From positions 1-64,000 of the forward strand of contig JAYMTL010000051.1 of NCBI GenBank assembly GCA_036897445.1: a stretch of 64,000 bases of DNA. The letters are read 5' to 3'. The notes under the pieces were generated by a model. It was not told the DNA's origin. It worked only from the letters and a program-made list of their open reading frames with translations, and searched no databases. Source of the stretch: Pelargonium tetragonum (taxonomy: Eukaryota; Streptophyta; Magnoliopsida; Geraniales; Geraniaceae). Each line of letters opens with the position of its first letter. Position 1 is the stretch's first letter. Positions 14,711-26,650 of this stretch are shown piece by piece. The position numbers were made by a program, and so were the translations under genes.

Positions 14711-17700
14711 CCTTTTCCTATGTATACAAGGCTTTAGTTCTTAAACGCTTTATTAATGCGCGATAAAAAGTTTTAGGGATTTCTATTTTTAACTAGTTTT
14801 TTAGATGAAAACTAAAGAAGGGACTCCCTGTCTGTTTTCCTATGCAAATTTAACGAGACGTGAGTGAAATTAATAAAAAAAGAGCAAATTACATTCTAAA
14901 TTAACTACATCTTGACCCCTAGATTTTCAGGTTATTTTATATACCTCACTTCTTTCTTTATTTTGAAGTTTAAAAACTCTCCAAAACTTAAACTTATCAA
15001 GGAAACTCTTAGAAAACTTAGGATACCCTTATAAACTTAATACAGAATCCTCAAACCCTTGGGCTCATAATTCTAAACATTTAAATTCCGGGGGGTACTT
15101 AAAAGTTTTATAAGAGGTTTTTTTGGAAAGGATCTCAAGTTTATCTTAAACCTACCTAGAGCTCTTACTCAAGGAAGTGGGGTCTACTACTATACTAAAT
15201 ACTAAAGCCTTTCTACAACCAGTCCGTAACGCTCGGCTAACGAAAAGGGAGCCCTGAATAAATTCATTTAGATTTTTATAGTTATAGAAAGGAAGTCTAA
15301 ATTGAAATTATCCCTATTTACCGGATTTTCCCTTACGTTAATACAAACTAGTACTACAACCTTTAAGTTTAGCCTTTCGGAAATAACTAAGATTTACACA
15401 TGTGTCTACCCAAGCGGTTATTGACAACTTATATAGAATAGAACTTGAATTCCAAAAAGTGCGAAAAACCCTCAAGTTCCCAGCCCCTGATAGGTATATT
15501 TTTATGACAAAATTAAAGAAACCCATAATAACAGGGAAAACTTAAAGAAAATTTCTTAGTTGAAAGAATGTTAAGGTTTTAGTTACTATATCGCGAACAC
15601 TTTATGGGACTCCTATAAGCTTAAGTATTTGGTAAGGAGTTTCGTAAACTTACTAAGATATAGAACATCGAAAAAGGATGGCATTACCCCCCAAAATTTT
15701 TTGACTATAATATAGGGTTCCTTGTTCTTTTGATTTTTTAAAGAAAACCTAAGATTAAGGCCTTAATATATAATTTTAGAGATAGGAGTAGGATATTTAC
15801 ACAAAATCCGATTTTTGTTGCGGAGCTTTTAAAATTTACAAAAGTAAAGTATTGTCTCATGTACGGATAAAAGGAACTAACCTCTCGTGGCTCCAGAAAG
15901 TTACCAAGCCTTAAAATTAAGATTAAACCCGAAGTTTAGTATCAAAATACGCAAACGTTGCAACCCTTTTTAAAGCCATTGAGCATAGGTTCAAGTCGTG
16001 TTGTTATACTTAAACTTAGTTCAAAAAGCATTTATAGTCTTCTGGTTGATAAAATCACGTATATAGAGAACTTTTCGAGAATTACCTAAGTCTTATAATA
16101 TACTAGTACTTGAAATTTAATCATAGTTATTTAGCTTTTTTTTTGAATAAAAATTTGAATGAAAAGTAGCGGAAATGCAATAAGTATGCCTTTTCCAACC
16201 CGACAAATCCTTTTTGAGTTCTTTTGTAATGCTATGCCTAACCTGCCTAAGCTCAAGAAAAGGGTGTTCCACCTCTAAGGAATCGCTTAGATAGAATGCA
16301 TGGATTAGTATGAAATCTTCTTAAAAAGAGTGATTTAGCTTCCACTCTCATTTGATAAAGCATTATAAAGAATGTTTAACGCCCGTAGGTTCAAGTATTA
16401 AATAACTTGTATAGTTAGTCCCTTTGGTTCTATAAAAAACTTATTTCGTAGGATAATTTTTTGGATTTCCATAATTTTAATTAATAAGTATTATACCTTT
16501 CATTCAGCTACGTGCAGCGCTGAGAATTCGTTAAGTCTTTTTGCCTGGCATTGCCAACCCGTACCACGGGGATCCTTTGATAAAAGTCATTCGTGAGTTC
16601 GAATAATGCTACCGTCTTAAGACTCACTTTAAGAGAGTAAATAGAAAGTAGTACCTTGTTATTAATATTTTGCTGTGTTTTCCTTAATTGTATGCTCCAT
16701 TAAGATCGGGTTCTGTTAAATCTAAGTAGGTCATAGGTAGAATGCTGTTTAATTGTCAATTGTAAATGTAAAGTCGGTCTCATATTTTTAAATTAACTTC
16801 GAATTAGGTCTGCTTGGTCTCGAGGCATTTTACCTGAATTAAAGCGGTTCTTGTCATATATCATATATAAGAGTGAGAGCTCTAATTAAGCCTGAGGGAG
16901 AGGGTTAAGAAAAAGTAAGGAAGTCCCCTTAAAAAGTTGTGGTTATAAGAGGGGTATAAATGACAGAGATTGCATAGAATAGAATTCGAATTTTATTTTG
17001 ACTATATATTGGAATCCGCTAAGGGCTTTCCTTTTGAGGCGCCGCTTAGAATGCCGACTTTTGCAAAACCTTGAATAGAATTTCTTCCTTCTTACGAAGT
17101 TATCCTTGTTTAACGGATACAGAGAATTTACAAGGGGGCGTGTAATATAAGACTAAAACTAAAGTAGAATTTTATGTACCTCTTCCAAGCTCAATTTTTT
17201 ATAGAGGTTAAAGTTTCATCGTACAAGTGCTTTTTAGTATTAGTAGTTTTCGCAAGTAAATACTTTAGGAAATAAAGAGAGTCGGTAAAATATACAAGAA
17301 AAACTAAGATTATATTATAATCTTCTATTTTATAGGGGTAGCCTTTGTACAAGGATTTCTTTCTCGAAATGCCCTCTTTTTTAGAGCAGTTATTAAGTAA
17401 GCCCTTGTTGTAAATGCAATTCCACTGTATTTCTGAGAATTCTTCACTTTTTATCTAACAGCAGTTGAGTTTTCTAGCTTGTATCCCTGAGATGAGGAAG
17501 TCAAAGTACACTGAATTTAGACCCTGTTTAGGGGAGACTCAATATAAATTAAGGGCTAGAATAAAACTTCACTTGAATATATGTTCTAGCTTACTTAAGT
17601 TGTGAGGTCAATTAAAAGCTTTAGGGCTAGAGTGAGTATCTTTTTTGATATAATATTTTACTATTGGGTATACTACTTAATTCTAAGCTATCCCACGGGA

Positions 17701-17906
17701 CTTGAACCTTTACCCGGTATATTCTTGATGCTTTAGATTCCTAAGGAAGTTGAGATCGAAGGAATTTCAAAGGTTTCGTTTTAAGGTTGTAATAGGTAGC
17801 ACTTCTGTCTCTTTTTTAGGAAGCTGTAGTACATAGAAAGCTTCCTTTGTGCCTTGCTTTTAGCCTCTTCTTTTATTAATGGTAGGCCGGATGAAGTAAA
17901 CAAAAA

Positions 17907-17944
17907 TAAGGAACTCTCGTGTATGGATGTAAGAGAGTTCCTTA
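17907..17944. repeat. Perfect 12 bp inverted repeat, 14 nt loop
   Basis: TAAGGAACTCTC and GAGAGTTCCTTA form a perfect 12 bp stem around a 14 base loop. It is the strongest hairpin I found. Stems this long with short loops are expected less than once in the window by my rough estimate, so it may be a relic of a transposon end or a small fold-back duplication. It does not follow any recognisable gene. Both arms lack CpA and TpG, so RIP would not have broken the pairing. Confidence 0.75.
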
Positions 17945-18480
17945 CTTGATTAGAGCCCTCAGGATTTTCCCTAATTGTAATTTTCATTTAAGGGTCTTCA
18001 CGAGAAAATTCTCCTTATTGCTAAAGTCTTCTACTAGTATATACTAATATAAACAAATTTCTTTCTAATAAGTAGAAGAAGATAAGCTGACAGTATAGTA
18101 TAGCAGAAATACACCTAATACCCAAAATGAATAGGACTTTCTAACTCGCGGGATTCCACAAAATTGATAGGGGGTGTTCCTGATTTGACCAGTACTGTTT
18201 TGATCCAATTCTAAATGTAGAAAAGAATTTGAACTTATATAGAATAGGTACCCCCAGTAAAATTTAGGCCCGGATGAGAGATGGTGAATATAAACCCTAG
18301 TTACTAAATATTTGCAAGGTCTAGAAAGCTACTAAGAAATTCCTAGATTTCGCGCGCCTTTGTCAGCAAAACGTTGTTAATAATTAGGACGCTTTTGGAA
18401 CCCGGGTAAATTATAGAAAAAACCATACGTTAGGGTGCTTTGACTTTAGATACCGAGTTAGAACGTAGGGCATTTTGTAA

Positions 18481-19290
18481 CCTTGGAGTTACTGTCTTTT
18501 AATGTATATTTTGGGACTATAACGTAAGTATGTATACTTGCTAGCTACGATAAGAGTAGTACCACTAAAGGGTAGAGGCAACAAGCCCCGTAAGAAGAGG
18601 ACTCCCAAGGTAAGTAGTCTAATAGCAGCTATGAATAAGACTCTAAGATACGGAGTAACATGAAAGCTATAACAAGTATATCTCCGAAAGTTATGGCCCT
18701 GAAGAATGAAGAATAAGATACCGATATAGAATAATAAAGAAGTCAAAAGTAGAGTATGAAACAGGGTACAGGTATGAAGACAAAGAAAGCTAAGACAGGC
18801 TAATATCAGGTATCAAGAAACTACTCACACTTTTAGTTAGAGAGTATAGTATAGGGATTCCTTATTACATACGAATATCTTCTTTTTACTTATTACTAAA
18901 AATAGAATTTAATCCATTTTCCTAACAATAAGGGGTTTCTTCAAGTTTAGTACTCAATCTTGGCTAAGAAGTTGATATTTCCAAATTTTGAGATAGAACC
19001 TTTTAGGTCGTACAAGTAAGCGCAGTAGTTTTTGGGTCTAAGGTATCCTGCCTCAGGGGTTCTTTTTAGGGTTAAGAATAATCGGAGTATTCTAGCTTTA
19101 AAGATAGTGATACAGGGTTAAGCTACAAAGATTGCAGGTATAGCCAAGAGGTAAGGTATAACCTACAAGACAGGTAAGGAAATTGGGCTACATTAGTAGG
19201 AAGATGAATAAGAAGGGAGTATCGCTACAAAAGCTACAAAGAGTAGGCTAGGTATTTAGACTAAGAAAGACTATCTTCTGTTAGTTACTA
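18481..19290 (+). repeat. Purine-rich repeat island B (about 0.8 kb)
   Basis: The plus strand is strongly purine-biased over most of this stretch, with repeated words AAGACAGG, GGTATA, AGCTACAAA and GCTACAAAAGCTACAAAG. The motif AGCTACAAAGA..GCAGGTA near 19115-19140 resembles AGCTACAGAAAGCAGGTA at 60467-60484 in island F. CpA and TpG are better preserved than in the flanks, so the island probably arrived later or was mutated less. In every frame K, R, T and G codons dominate but stops interrupt. I could not assign it to a known transposase, reverse transcriptase or host protein. It is most likely a decayed element fragment. The middle (about 18830-19080) looks closer to background, so it may be two pieces. 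Confidence 0.4.
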
Positions 19291-22200
19291 AGACGAGTTC
19301 TGAGGGATTTTTATGGGATATCTTTCTCAGTTTTATCTTGCTTAGTTTGGTAGAACTAAGGTTAAACTTAACTGGTAATTCTTTTAATTTAATAAACTCA
19401 TGATTCTTAATCAAAAAGATTAAACAATAAACCATTACCTAAGAGACTTTCTCGAATTAAGGCCTTTTCGGAGTTTAATTCTTACTTTAGTTATAGCACT
19501 TAATATCGGATCTCCCTTAGATCCACTTGAAAATTCTAAGCCTTAAGTAAGCCCTCGTGTTGTTTCTTTTCGGCTTTTTGGGCTAGTATAAAGGACTTTG
19601 GCATCGGAGAAGGAAACCCCTTTCTCCCGTTGGCTTACTCGACAAGTCAAATCTTCCTCTTTCTTTTTTCGGTAAGATTCCCGGTTTTCTATTGATGCTG
19701 GATAAGTATACAAAAATGAACAGTCAACTATAAAGCGAATCCTGATTAACTAAAAACAAATCCGGGATCCCCGAGTCTAAATTTACCAATCTATAAGTTA
19801 TCTAAAGCGCCCTTATCCCCTTAATTTTTCTTTAGAGCTATACAAGGGGCCTCCTCTTTCACTTATCTTTTTTTAAGCAAACCACTGGAAAGAAAATGGA
19901 AGCGAGAGAGATATGTTAGGTATACTCCCCGGGGGACCCCTTTATTTAATTTAAGGAAAGAACTTCATTTTGTAAAATAGAATTAGTTAAAGTAGTAAAA
20001 CTAAGAAACTAAGGAAATTCTATATCCAAAATCCCTCTCTTTTCAGCCAATCCTTTTTGAAAAGGAATCTGTCTGTAATACCTCAAAGGAAATTACAGGA
20101 TTATTCATTCTAAGCCGTGGGGACTCCCTCTTTAGCTATTATATACGTATGTAGTATTACGAGAACAAGACTTCTTTTGGGTTAATGAAAACGGGTATTT
20201 TTGTACAAATTATAGGTAACCTTAGTTAGGCTGATAAAAGGGAAGCCCGGGGCTTTATTTTTAGATCCCTTTTCTAGTAAGCAACTCCTTGTGGAGTATC
20301 TCTATAATAAAAAAGGTTTGAATGTGAGTTTATACCCCATAAGGTTAGGAGTGCCCCGCAAAGCTAGAACCAATTTTCAGTAAATTTGTAACGGCTAAGC
20401 GACTATCGGATAAAGAACGGAAATTCTCTAAAGAGAAGGTCACTCATAAGGACTTAAGTCCATTCAATTAATTAAAAAATTTATTGAGAACTTCCTAAAA
20501 ATATAAGAATAAAGTCTTCTATCATGCATCACTACTTTCTTAAACGCACGAAAATTAGAATAGTAAACGAGTATCACCCCGTGTTTTATCGGGCATACGG
20601 TAACTTTTTAAATATTAAAAATTTCTTAGTTATTAGCTTCATTTCTGTCCAAGGGTATCCTCTTGACCTAACATTCCATAGGGAGCCATATAAAAGAGGA
20701 TAAAAGAGGAAGCTAACAAGCTTTCGGTAGCAAAAATAAGGAAGAACTAAGACAAGGTAGCTTGGAATTTCTTAGGATTTAAAAAGCTGGCTTTGTGGCA
20801 ACTTATACTCCATACAAGACTGACCCTACAACCGACCCCGGCGCTACAGGAACTCCTGAGAGGTCAAACTAAATTAAAGGAAGGTGATATGCTCCGTAGC
20901 TTATAGACTAATCAAACATAAATATAAGTTATAAAAAAGTTCGAGACATATAGGCAGTAATTACTCGAAGCTATGACACTGGAATTTTAATGCTTAATAC
21001 TTTGGCCTGCCACAAGACCTTGAAAGACTCTGCTAGTGTTCTACAACCCCAATTCAGATTAATCTAATCTTTTTTTTTCAATCGAGGTTACGGGTAGAGT
21101 AGAAAGAGGGCATTAATGGCCTGAAATCTCTTTTCTTATTAAGAGCTACAAGCAAGAATACCGGAATCTCTTGACTGAAGTTTTGAGATATTTAGGAAAC
21201 CCCGGAAACTTAGTTTTATAGTTATATACTGTAGAAGAGTTTACGGAACAAGGCTTATATATATTAAAAATTCTTAGCAGCAAAAGCTTGATAAGCAAAT
21301 GTTAGTGTAGCTTATAGTATTAAGTGTAGGTATCATCTCTTTCTCTATTCCGCGGGGCATTCCTGTAATCTCCCTTCAGTAAACCTAGTCTTTACAGTTT
21401 ACTGCTCGCTCCTTAAAAATGATAGGTCTTTCCAAAGTAATTCGATTGCATATTGGTATAAAAAATCCCTTGAGGTAGGGAAAGCACTTGGCGGTAAGTC
21501 TTAGTCAATGGTTTTAAGTCGCTTTCCTGATAAACATGAAGTAGATCAAGTTCTCGTAACTCGTAAAAAGAGGAAAGAAATAAGCTTTTCTACTTCTATG
21601 AATTCCCTAGCCTTTTATTATACAACTCAAGCAAAAAGGATTCGAAGCCTCTCACCAGTACCTTACACCTAAAAATAAGACCCCAATGACCGAGCTTGGT
21701 AAAAATTATAAAGGGGAATCCGGCATTCAATCAATTAAGGAAATTTCTTTTTTTTATTTACTATAGCCTACAATTATCAGAAGGATCTGACACAAATAAA
21801 GGCCTTTATGCAATCAATATTAAGATACTGCTAAAAAAAATAGAAATATACGAAAAACTTTACAAAACACACCAATATCTGGAATAAAACTTTTCAGCGC
21901 CTTAGACCTATAAAATCTCGAAAGCTCGTGGCAGAGCAAGCTAGAGTTTCCTACTATCAAATACTCAGCTTACTACTCTATTCCCATACTCTTTTTAAAC
22001 AAGCTTAGTCTTTTTGGAGTTTTCTAAGTGTCCTATGTATCAAGACAAGGATAAGTACGCAGAAGGCATTTTAAGATACCGGGGGTTTCCTATTTTGAAC
22101 CTCAGTCTACTTGAAAAAGAGATTCTTAAACTAAGTCTTGAAAAGACCCCTAAGACCCGGAAGTTTGCTCTCTGTTAATAAATTTGTACTTTCTTTGTAT

Positions 22201-25200
22201 AACTGAGTGTAAATCAGGCGGAGCTAAATCTACTGCAAAGCAAAAGAACGGCTAATCAAAAGCCAAATTAACATAATATCAAGGTTTGTCAAGGCACTGG
22301 TCTGTAATGTTTAATGATTGTGAAAAAGCTAACCATGAGTACCCAACTTACATAGCTAGTCCGTTAAACTCGGGTTCGATATCCCAATTTGATTTGAGTT
22401 TAAAATATATAATTGACAAGGCTTTTATTTTAGCACTGAGAAGAATCTCCTTGTATTATAGCTAGAGTATTATAGACATTTCTAGTGTATAGAGCTCCCC
22501 TTTTATATATACTGATTACGAGAATTTTAAACCCGTTTAGAACCACTGACACAAGGACCTTCCGCTTTAGTACAGCTCTGAATTCTAAAAAGGTTAAAAA
22601 ATTTTACTGGAAACTACTGATAAAAATAAAAAAAAATAAGGATTCGCCGAGTACATCTTTTCCTGAGGTTCTAGGCCCAACTCTCTCTATAATTATAATT
22701 CAAAATGAATTTCTTTTTATAGGTAAGACTTCACAAAAAAACCAGGGAACACGGAAATTGTCAGGATTAGAACACCCTTCTGATTACTAATTCCTAAGCT
22801 ACTAAAAAGCAACTACTCAAGCTAGAGTAAATGTTAGTATATTCATTCATTTACAAGCCCAAACTTGCCTATATTAATATTAAAGAGGCTCTTCCTATAA
22901 TTAGTAATTAAAAAAAACAATTCCAAGTAAAGGATAAACCTTATCTTATTGTGGGACTCCACTAGGATATTCTAATCAAAGAAAAACTAATATATCAGAG
23001 CAGAACAGTTATAGCCAAGAGGATCCCTCCCCAAATATACCTGTAGCTTAGTATCTTTTATGATTGAAAAACTGAGCTTTATTATAAAAAACCTAAATTT
23101 TCTTTTTTAAGAAGACTCTCCATTTACTGAAAATCTAACTATGAATAACTGTCCGAAACCAAGAATAGCAGTGGTGGATACATCGGATCCTTTCCTCGGT
23201 CGGATACTCTTTATTTATATAAATATAGGGTGAACCCTTTGAGGATTGCTTTCTCAAAACTTCTCCGTATAATAAAAAAGAGATTCTCTGATAGCTGTCT
23301 CTGTTAAACTTAATAATCGACTTTTCCAGAGTACTTTTTAGTAGAGGATTGGTTTCCTTTTCCTTGCGGCCTAAAAATTGAGAGCTACCTAGCCTATTCC
23401 CCGGAATTTGACCTCTTATCTTAGATAAAAAAAAAGACTCTACAAACGTAGTTGCAACTTTTCTAGATTTATTATACTAAATGGCCTTCGAAAGGGTTGA
23501 AAATTTTATTGGTTTGGAATAGACTGCCCAAAAAAGCGGTGCTGATTTAACTAGTGAATTGCAGAAGAGTCCCTTAGACTTAGATTAGAGTAAAAAGTAG
23601 TATTTACCAAGCGCTGAGGGAGAAAGCAGCCTTGAGGGAAATGAGGTGGGATCGCCTTCGTAAAAAATTTGTTTACTCAAGTTACTGACCGGAGCCCTGA
23701 GTTATAAGGGCTATCTACTACTTAAAAGAGATTACTGAAATTAGTTAGTATCAGATACTAAAACTACAACTTACCCTTATACATTTAAGGTATTCCGGGT
23801 CTACTTGAAAGTTTTCTATTCTAAATATTAACCGAAAAGAAAAGTAAGGGACTCAAATGTACCGCAGGTTAAGGAATATACAACGAAGACTCTTGTCGAA
23901 GTTGGGGCATCTCTTAAGGAAATCCCTAGACTAAACTTTGAATTTATACAAAAGGCGATTTCGCTTTTATCCATTAAGATTCTAAAATAGGGTGGCGGGG
24001 GGTATAAACAAGTCCAACAAAAGTACAGCAGTTCTATTAACAAAAGGATAATGTACACAAGTTTCAATTTCTAATTTGGTTTTGTAAAGCTTTGTTTAGT
24101 GCTTTTTATAGTAGGGTGCGCTAAAAACCCTTTATAAATATAAGGAAGTGCTGCGCCATATTTGCTGGAAAGAAAGGCTTTTTTAGTTCAAATTTTTTAT
24201 TCTATTTATACCCGCCTGACTAGTCTTAGGGTTAACATCAAGGAAATGCTATGCTTAGAGTAGTTGGACAAGGCCCCTACTGTCAGTGGTTTTGCGCTCT
24301 TTTATAGTCTAAGAGGGCTCCCTTGAATAAGATCAACAGGTACTAAACAAGGAAGGTGCTTAGCAATTTAGTAAGACTTCTGCTCCCTTAAAGTACTCTA
24401 AGTGGAGCTTACGACAATAGGAAGAATTTCAGGCCTTTGTTATGTTTTTACGCCTGGAGATAGCTAAAGGCACCCCGAATTTGTCAACTAGGAGTTTTGA
24501 GATTTCCGGGAATTCTATTATATGATTATTTCCGCCTTTTAAGGGAACTCCCTTTTACTAGACAGACAGTTCCCTTTCTATTCCAAGAGAATCTAGATAT
24601 CATTAAAAACTTAGTAGAGTCTCAAGGTAACGAAATACTTGCAATAATAGGATTCCTAATTTATTGGGGATAAAATGTATTTTGAGTTACTGCTACTTGT
24701 GTTATAAATTGACCAGGGACTCTTGCTATTCCCTAATAGAGGCCCTTTTTTGTCCAATCTTAATCTATGAAAAGGGCATACGCATAATTGGCCTAAAACT
24801 GAGGAGTACTCCTTCAGAGGACTTAACTATTTGCTAAAAATTTCAAAGTACTGAGATGATGCTAATGAATATAACCAGGACCATGCATCAAGATTCCCGC
24901 TTCTTAATATAAGTATAAGCTTTTCTTCCTATAGTACATCTAAATAAGTGCTTTTTTATAAAACAGATTAGGAAAAGTCTTCCTTTTACTTAGTTTTTTG
25001 TATACCTTTTTCGTTACAGAAGAATTGCTAATATTACCAAAACTTTAGAAGTACCTTATGGACACACTTATACTCTGTAGTGTTACGAAGAGAGGCCCTA
25101 CTAAACCTAGAAATTAAAAATCGATTATCCTATATAATATAAAAAGGCAAAGGAATTTAGAAACGAACAACGCGAACCCGCGAGACTCTTTAGCAAGATA

Positions 25201-25900
25201 AGAGAAGAGGATATAATATAGTAACTGTAGGTTTTAGAACTCCTTGAAAGCGTTGACCAAGACCAAAAAGGGGGATTCTCCAATATATTGAATACAAGCT
25301 CCCGTTTGCCTCCCAAAAGAGGTGTCTAAACGAGGACTGTAACAAAAAGATATACTATAAAAAAGAGCAAGACTTTATTGTTCACCAAATTACATTACCA
25401 TCAGTAGGATTTGTGCTCTCAATAACCAGGAATGAATCCGAGTTTATTACAAGGAAAAGAAGGGAGTTTTTTGTTTTAAGAAAAACTTTCTTTTCTTTTT
25501 TTATATCTAAGATCCTATATCCCTGGAAAAAGGCCCTACCTAAAGTAATTTATATACGACAGGAATAACTATAGAAAACAAGCTTAAATGAAACCCAAAA
25601 AGTGAGTCATTAGAAAGAAAAGACTTTGATAAAAGGGATAAAACCCCGTAAAAAGCACCCAGTATTAGGCACTGGAGGCATAAAAGAGCGCTTTCCTTGT
25701 GGGTATTGCCAAAGTTCTGTTAAAATTCCTTAGTAGTGAAATCTAAGAGAGAGCCCTTGGTAAGGTAAATCTCAAAGGTTTTACTATTCGTATCTCCCTC
25801 AGCGAGCCTGCAATATAACTTAAAGATAACTGGTCAGTAAATAAGGGTTCAGTATTGAATGAAAGGTGGAAAATTGTCCTCTAAAAAGAATTACTAAACT
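19291..25900. other. Gene-free background, fourth block
   Basis: No gene is supported. Frames at 21696-21887, 22485-22790 (101 codons) and 23828-24067 lack any motif. A T-arm-like word (GGGTTCGATATCCC near 22371) has an eight-base loop and no matching acceptor. A small CpG cluster sits at about 25166-25190 (AACGCGAACCCGCGAG), unusual in this CpG-poor window. Confidence 0.55.
20691..20710. repeat. Perfect 2 x 10 bp tandem duplication
   Basis: TAAAAGAGGA is repeated head to tail without change. It is probably a slippage duplication. It is only marginally unlikely by chance. Confidence 0.7.
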
Positions 25901-26254
25901 ACTAGACTCTCTATTACTTATCATATCTATAAAACCCTCATTCCATTACTAATAACTATATAATAAACTATAACTATAAAAGTAATACTAATAGAACTAA
26001 TACAATAAAAAAATAGAAATATAAGACTTTCCTACTTCTTATATTCTAGCTACAGTAATTACGTAATTACAACTACTACTAGCTTAGCTACACTAGCTCC
26101 AGGGAACCATATCCTAAGTTTAGCTTTAACCCATAATAAAAGTTATATCTACGATCCAGATACAGCTAGCTCCTAACAAGTAAGACATTAAGTCATTAAC
26201 AAAGAAGCAAGTAAAGCAAGGAACACGAAGCGGGTAAGCCAAGTCAAATGAATG
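25901..26254 (-). repeat. Pyrimidine-rich repeat island C, left part
   Basis: The plus strand is nearly free of G for about 180 bases from 25910 and consists of CTATAACTATAA, ACTACTAG and GCTAGCTCC words, so the minus strand is purine-biased. TpA is extremely frequent. Texture and short words (AAAGTAATAC) resemble island D at 39.1-39.2 kb. It adjoins the candidate MITE at 26255 and may be part of a host element into which the MITE inserted, or another insertion. No coding potential is visible. Confidence 0.4.
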
Positions 26255-26646
26255 TTATAGTGTATCTATACGTGTTCAATATACTTAACCTCCTTCGGAA
26301 GCCTCCAGTCGGTAACAAAGATATATCTAAGTCCTTATCCTCCCTATTGAGAGAACAAGAGGGACATACCTTAAACAGGTGCAATCCTACTACCTATTAT
26401 AACCTATAGACAAATATCTTACACAATCTATAATACAATACTGCTGCAGCTACAATAAACCCTAACAGATATAAGAGTCTCCCTCAAAAAGACATTAGTA
26501 CAGTAACCCCTAAGCAAAGTCCTTATGAGCATAGTAATCCTAATACTGTTGCTGCTGGCTCCCTCTCTTCCTGCTCTTACTTAAGCCACAGGGTGCCGGA
26601 GGAAGGTTAACGCTATAGTATTAGTACAGTCAACTTCACACTATAA
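26255..26646. mobile_element. Candidate MITE with inverted ends (392 bp)
   Basis: The left end reads TTATAGTGT (26255-26263), then 21 bases, then TTAACCTCCTTCGG (26285-26298). The right end, on the opposite strand, reads TTATAGTGT (26646-26638), then 27 bases, then TTAACCTTCCTCCGG (26610-26596). Two matching blocks in the same order, orientation and nearly the same spacing make inverted terminal repeats of roughly 45 bp. TA beside the outer TAGTGT tips would suit the TA target duplication of Tc1/mariner-type elements, but I cannot prove a target duplication. At 392 bp with no open frame it would be non-autonomous. A diverged relative is at 45.1-45.5 kb. Chance matching is not fully excluded, since each block is short. 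Confidence 0.5.
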
Positions 26647-26650
26647 AGAC

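Larger units (their letters stand above)
10531..18480. other. Gene-free background, third block
   Basis: This block holds the longest open frame of the window (10536-10910, minus, 124 codons). It overlaps another frame on the opposite strand (10673-10912). Neither shows a family motif, signal peptide or plausible promoter context, so I leave them as chance. The block also holds a perfect 11 bp tandem duplication, two notable hairpins, and three of the five GGTTCAAGT words in the window. Confidence 0.55.
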
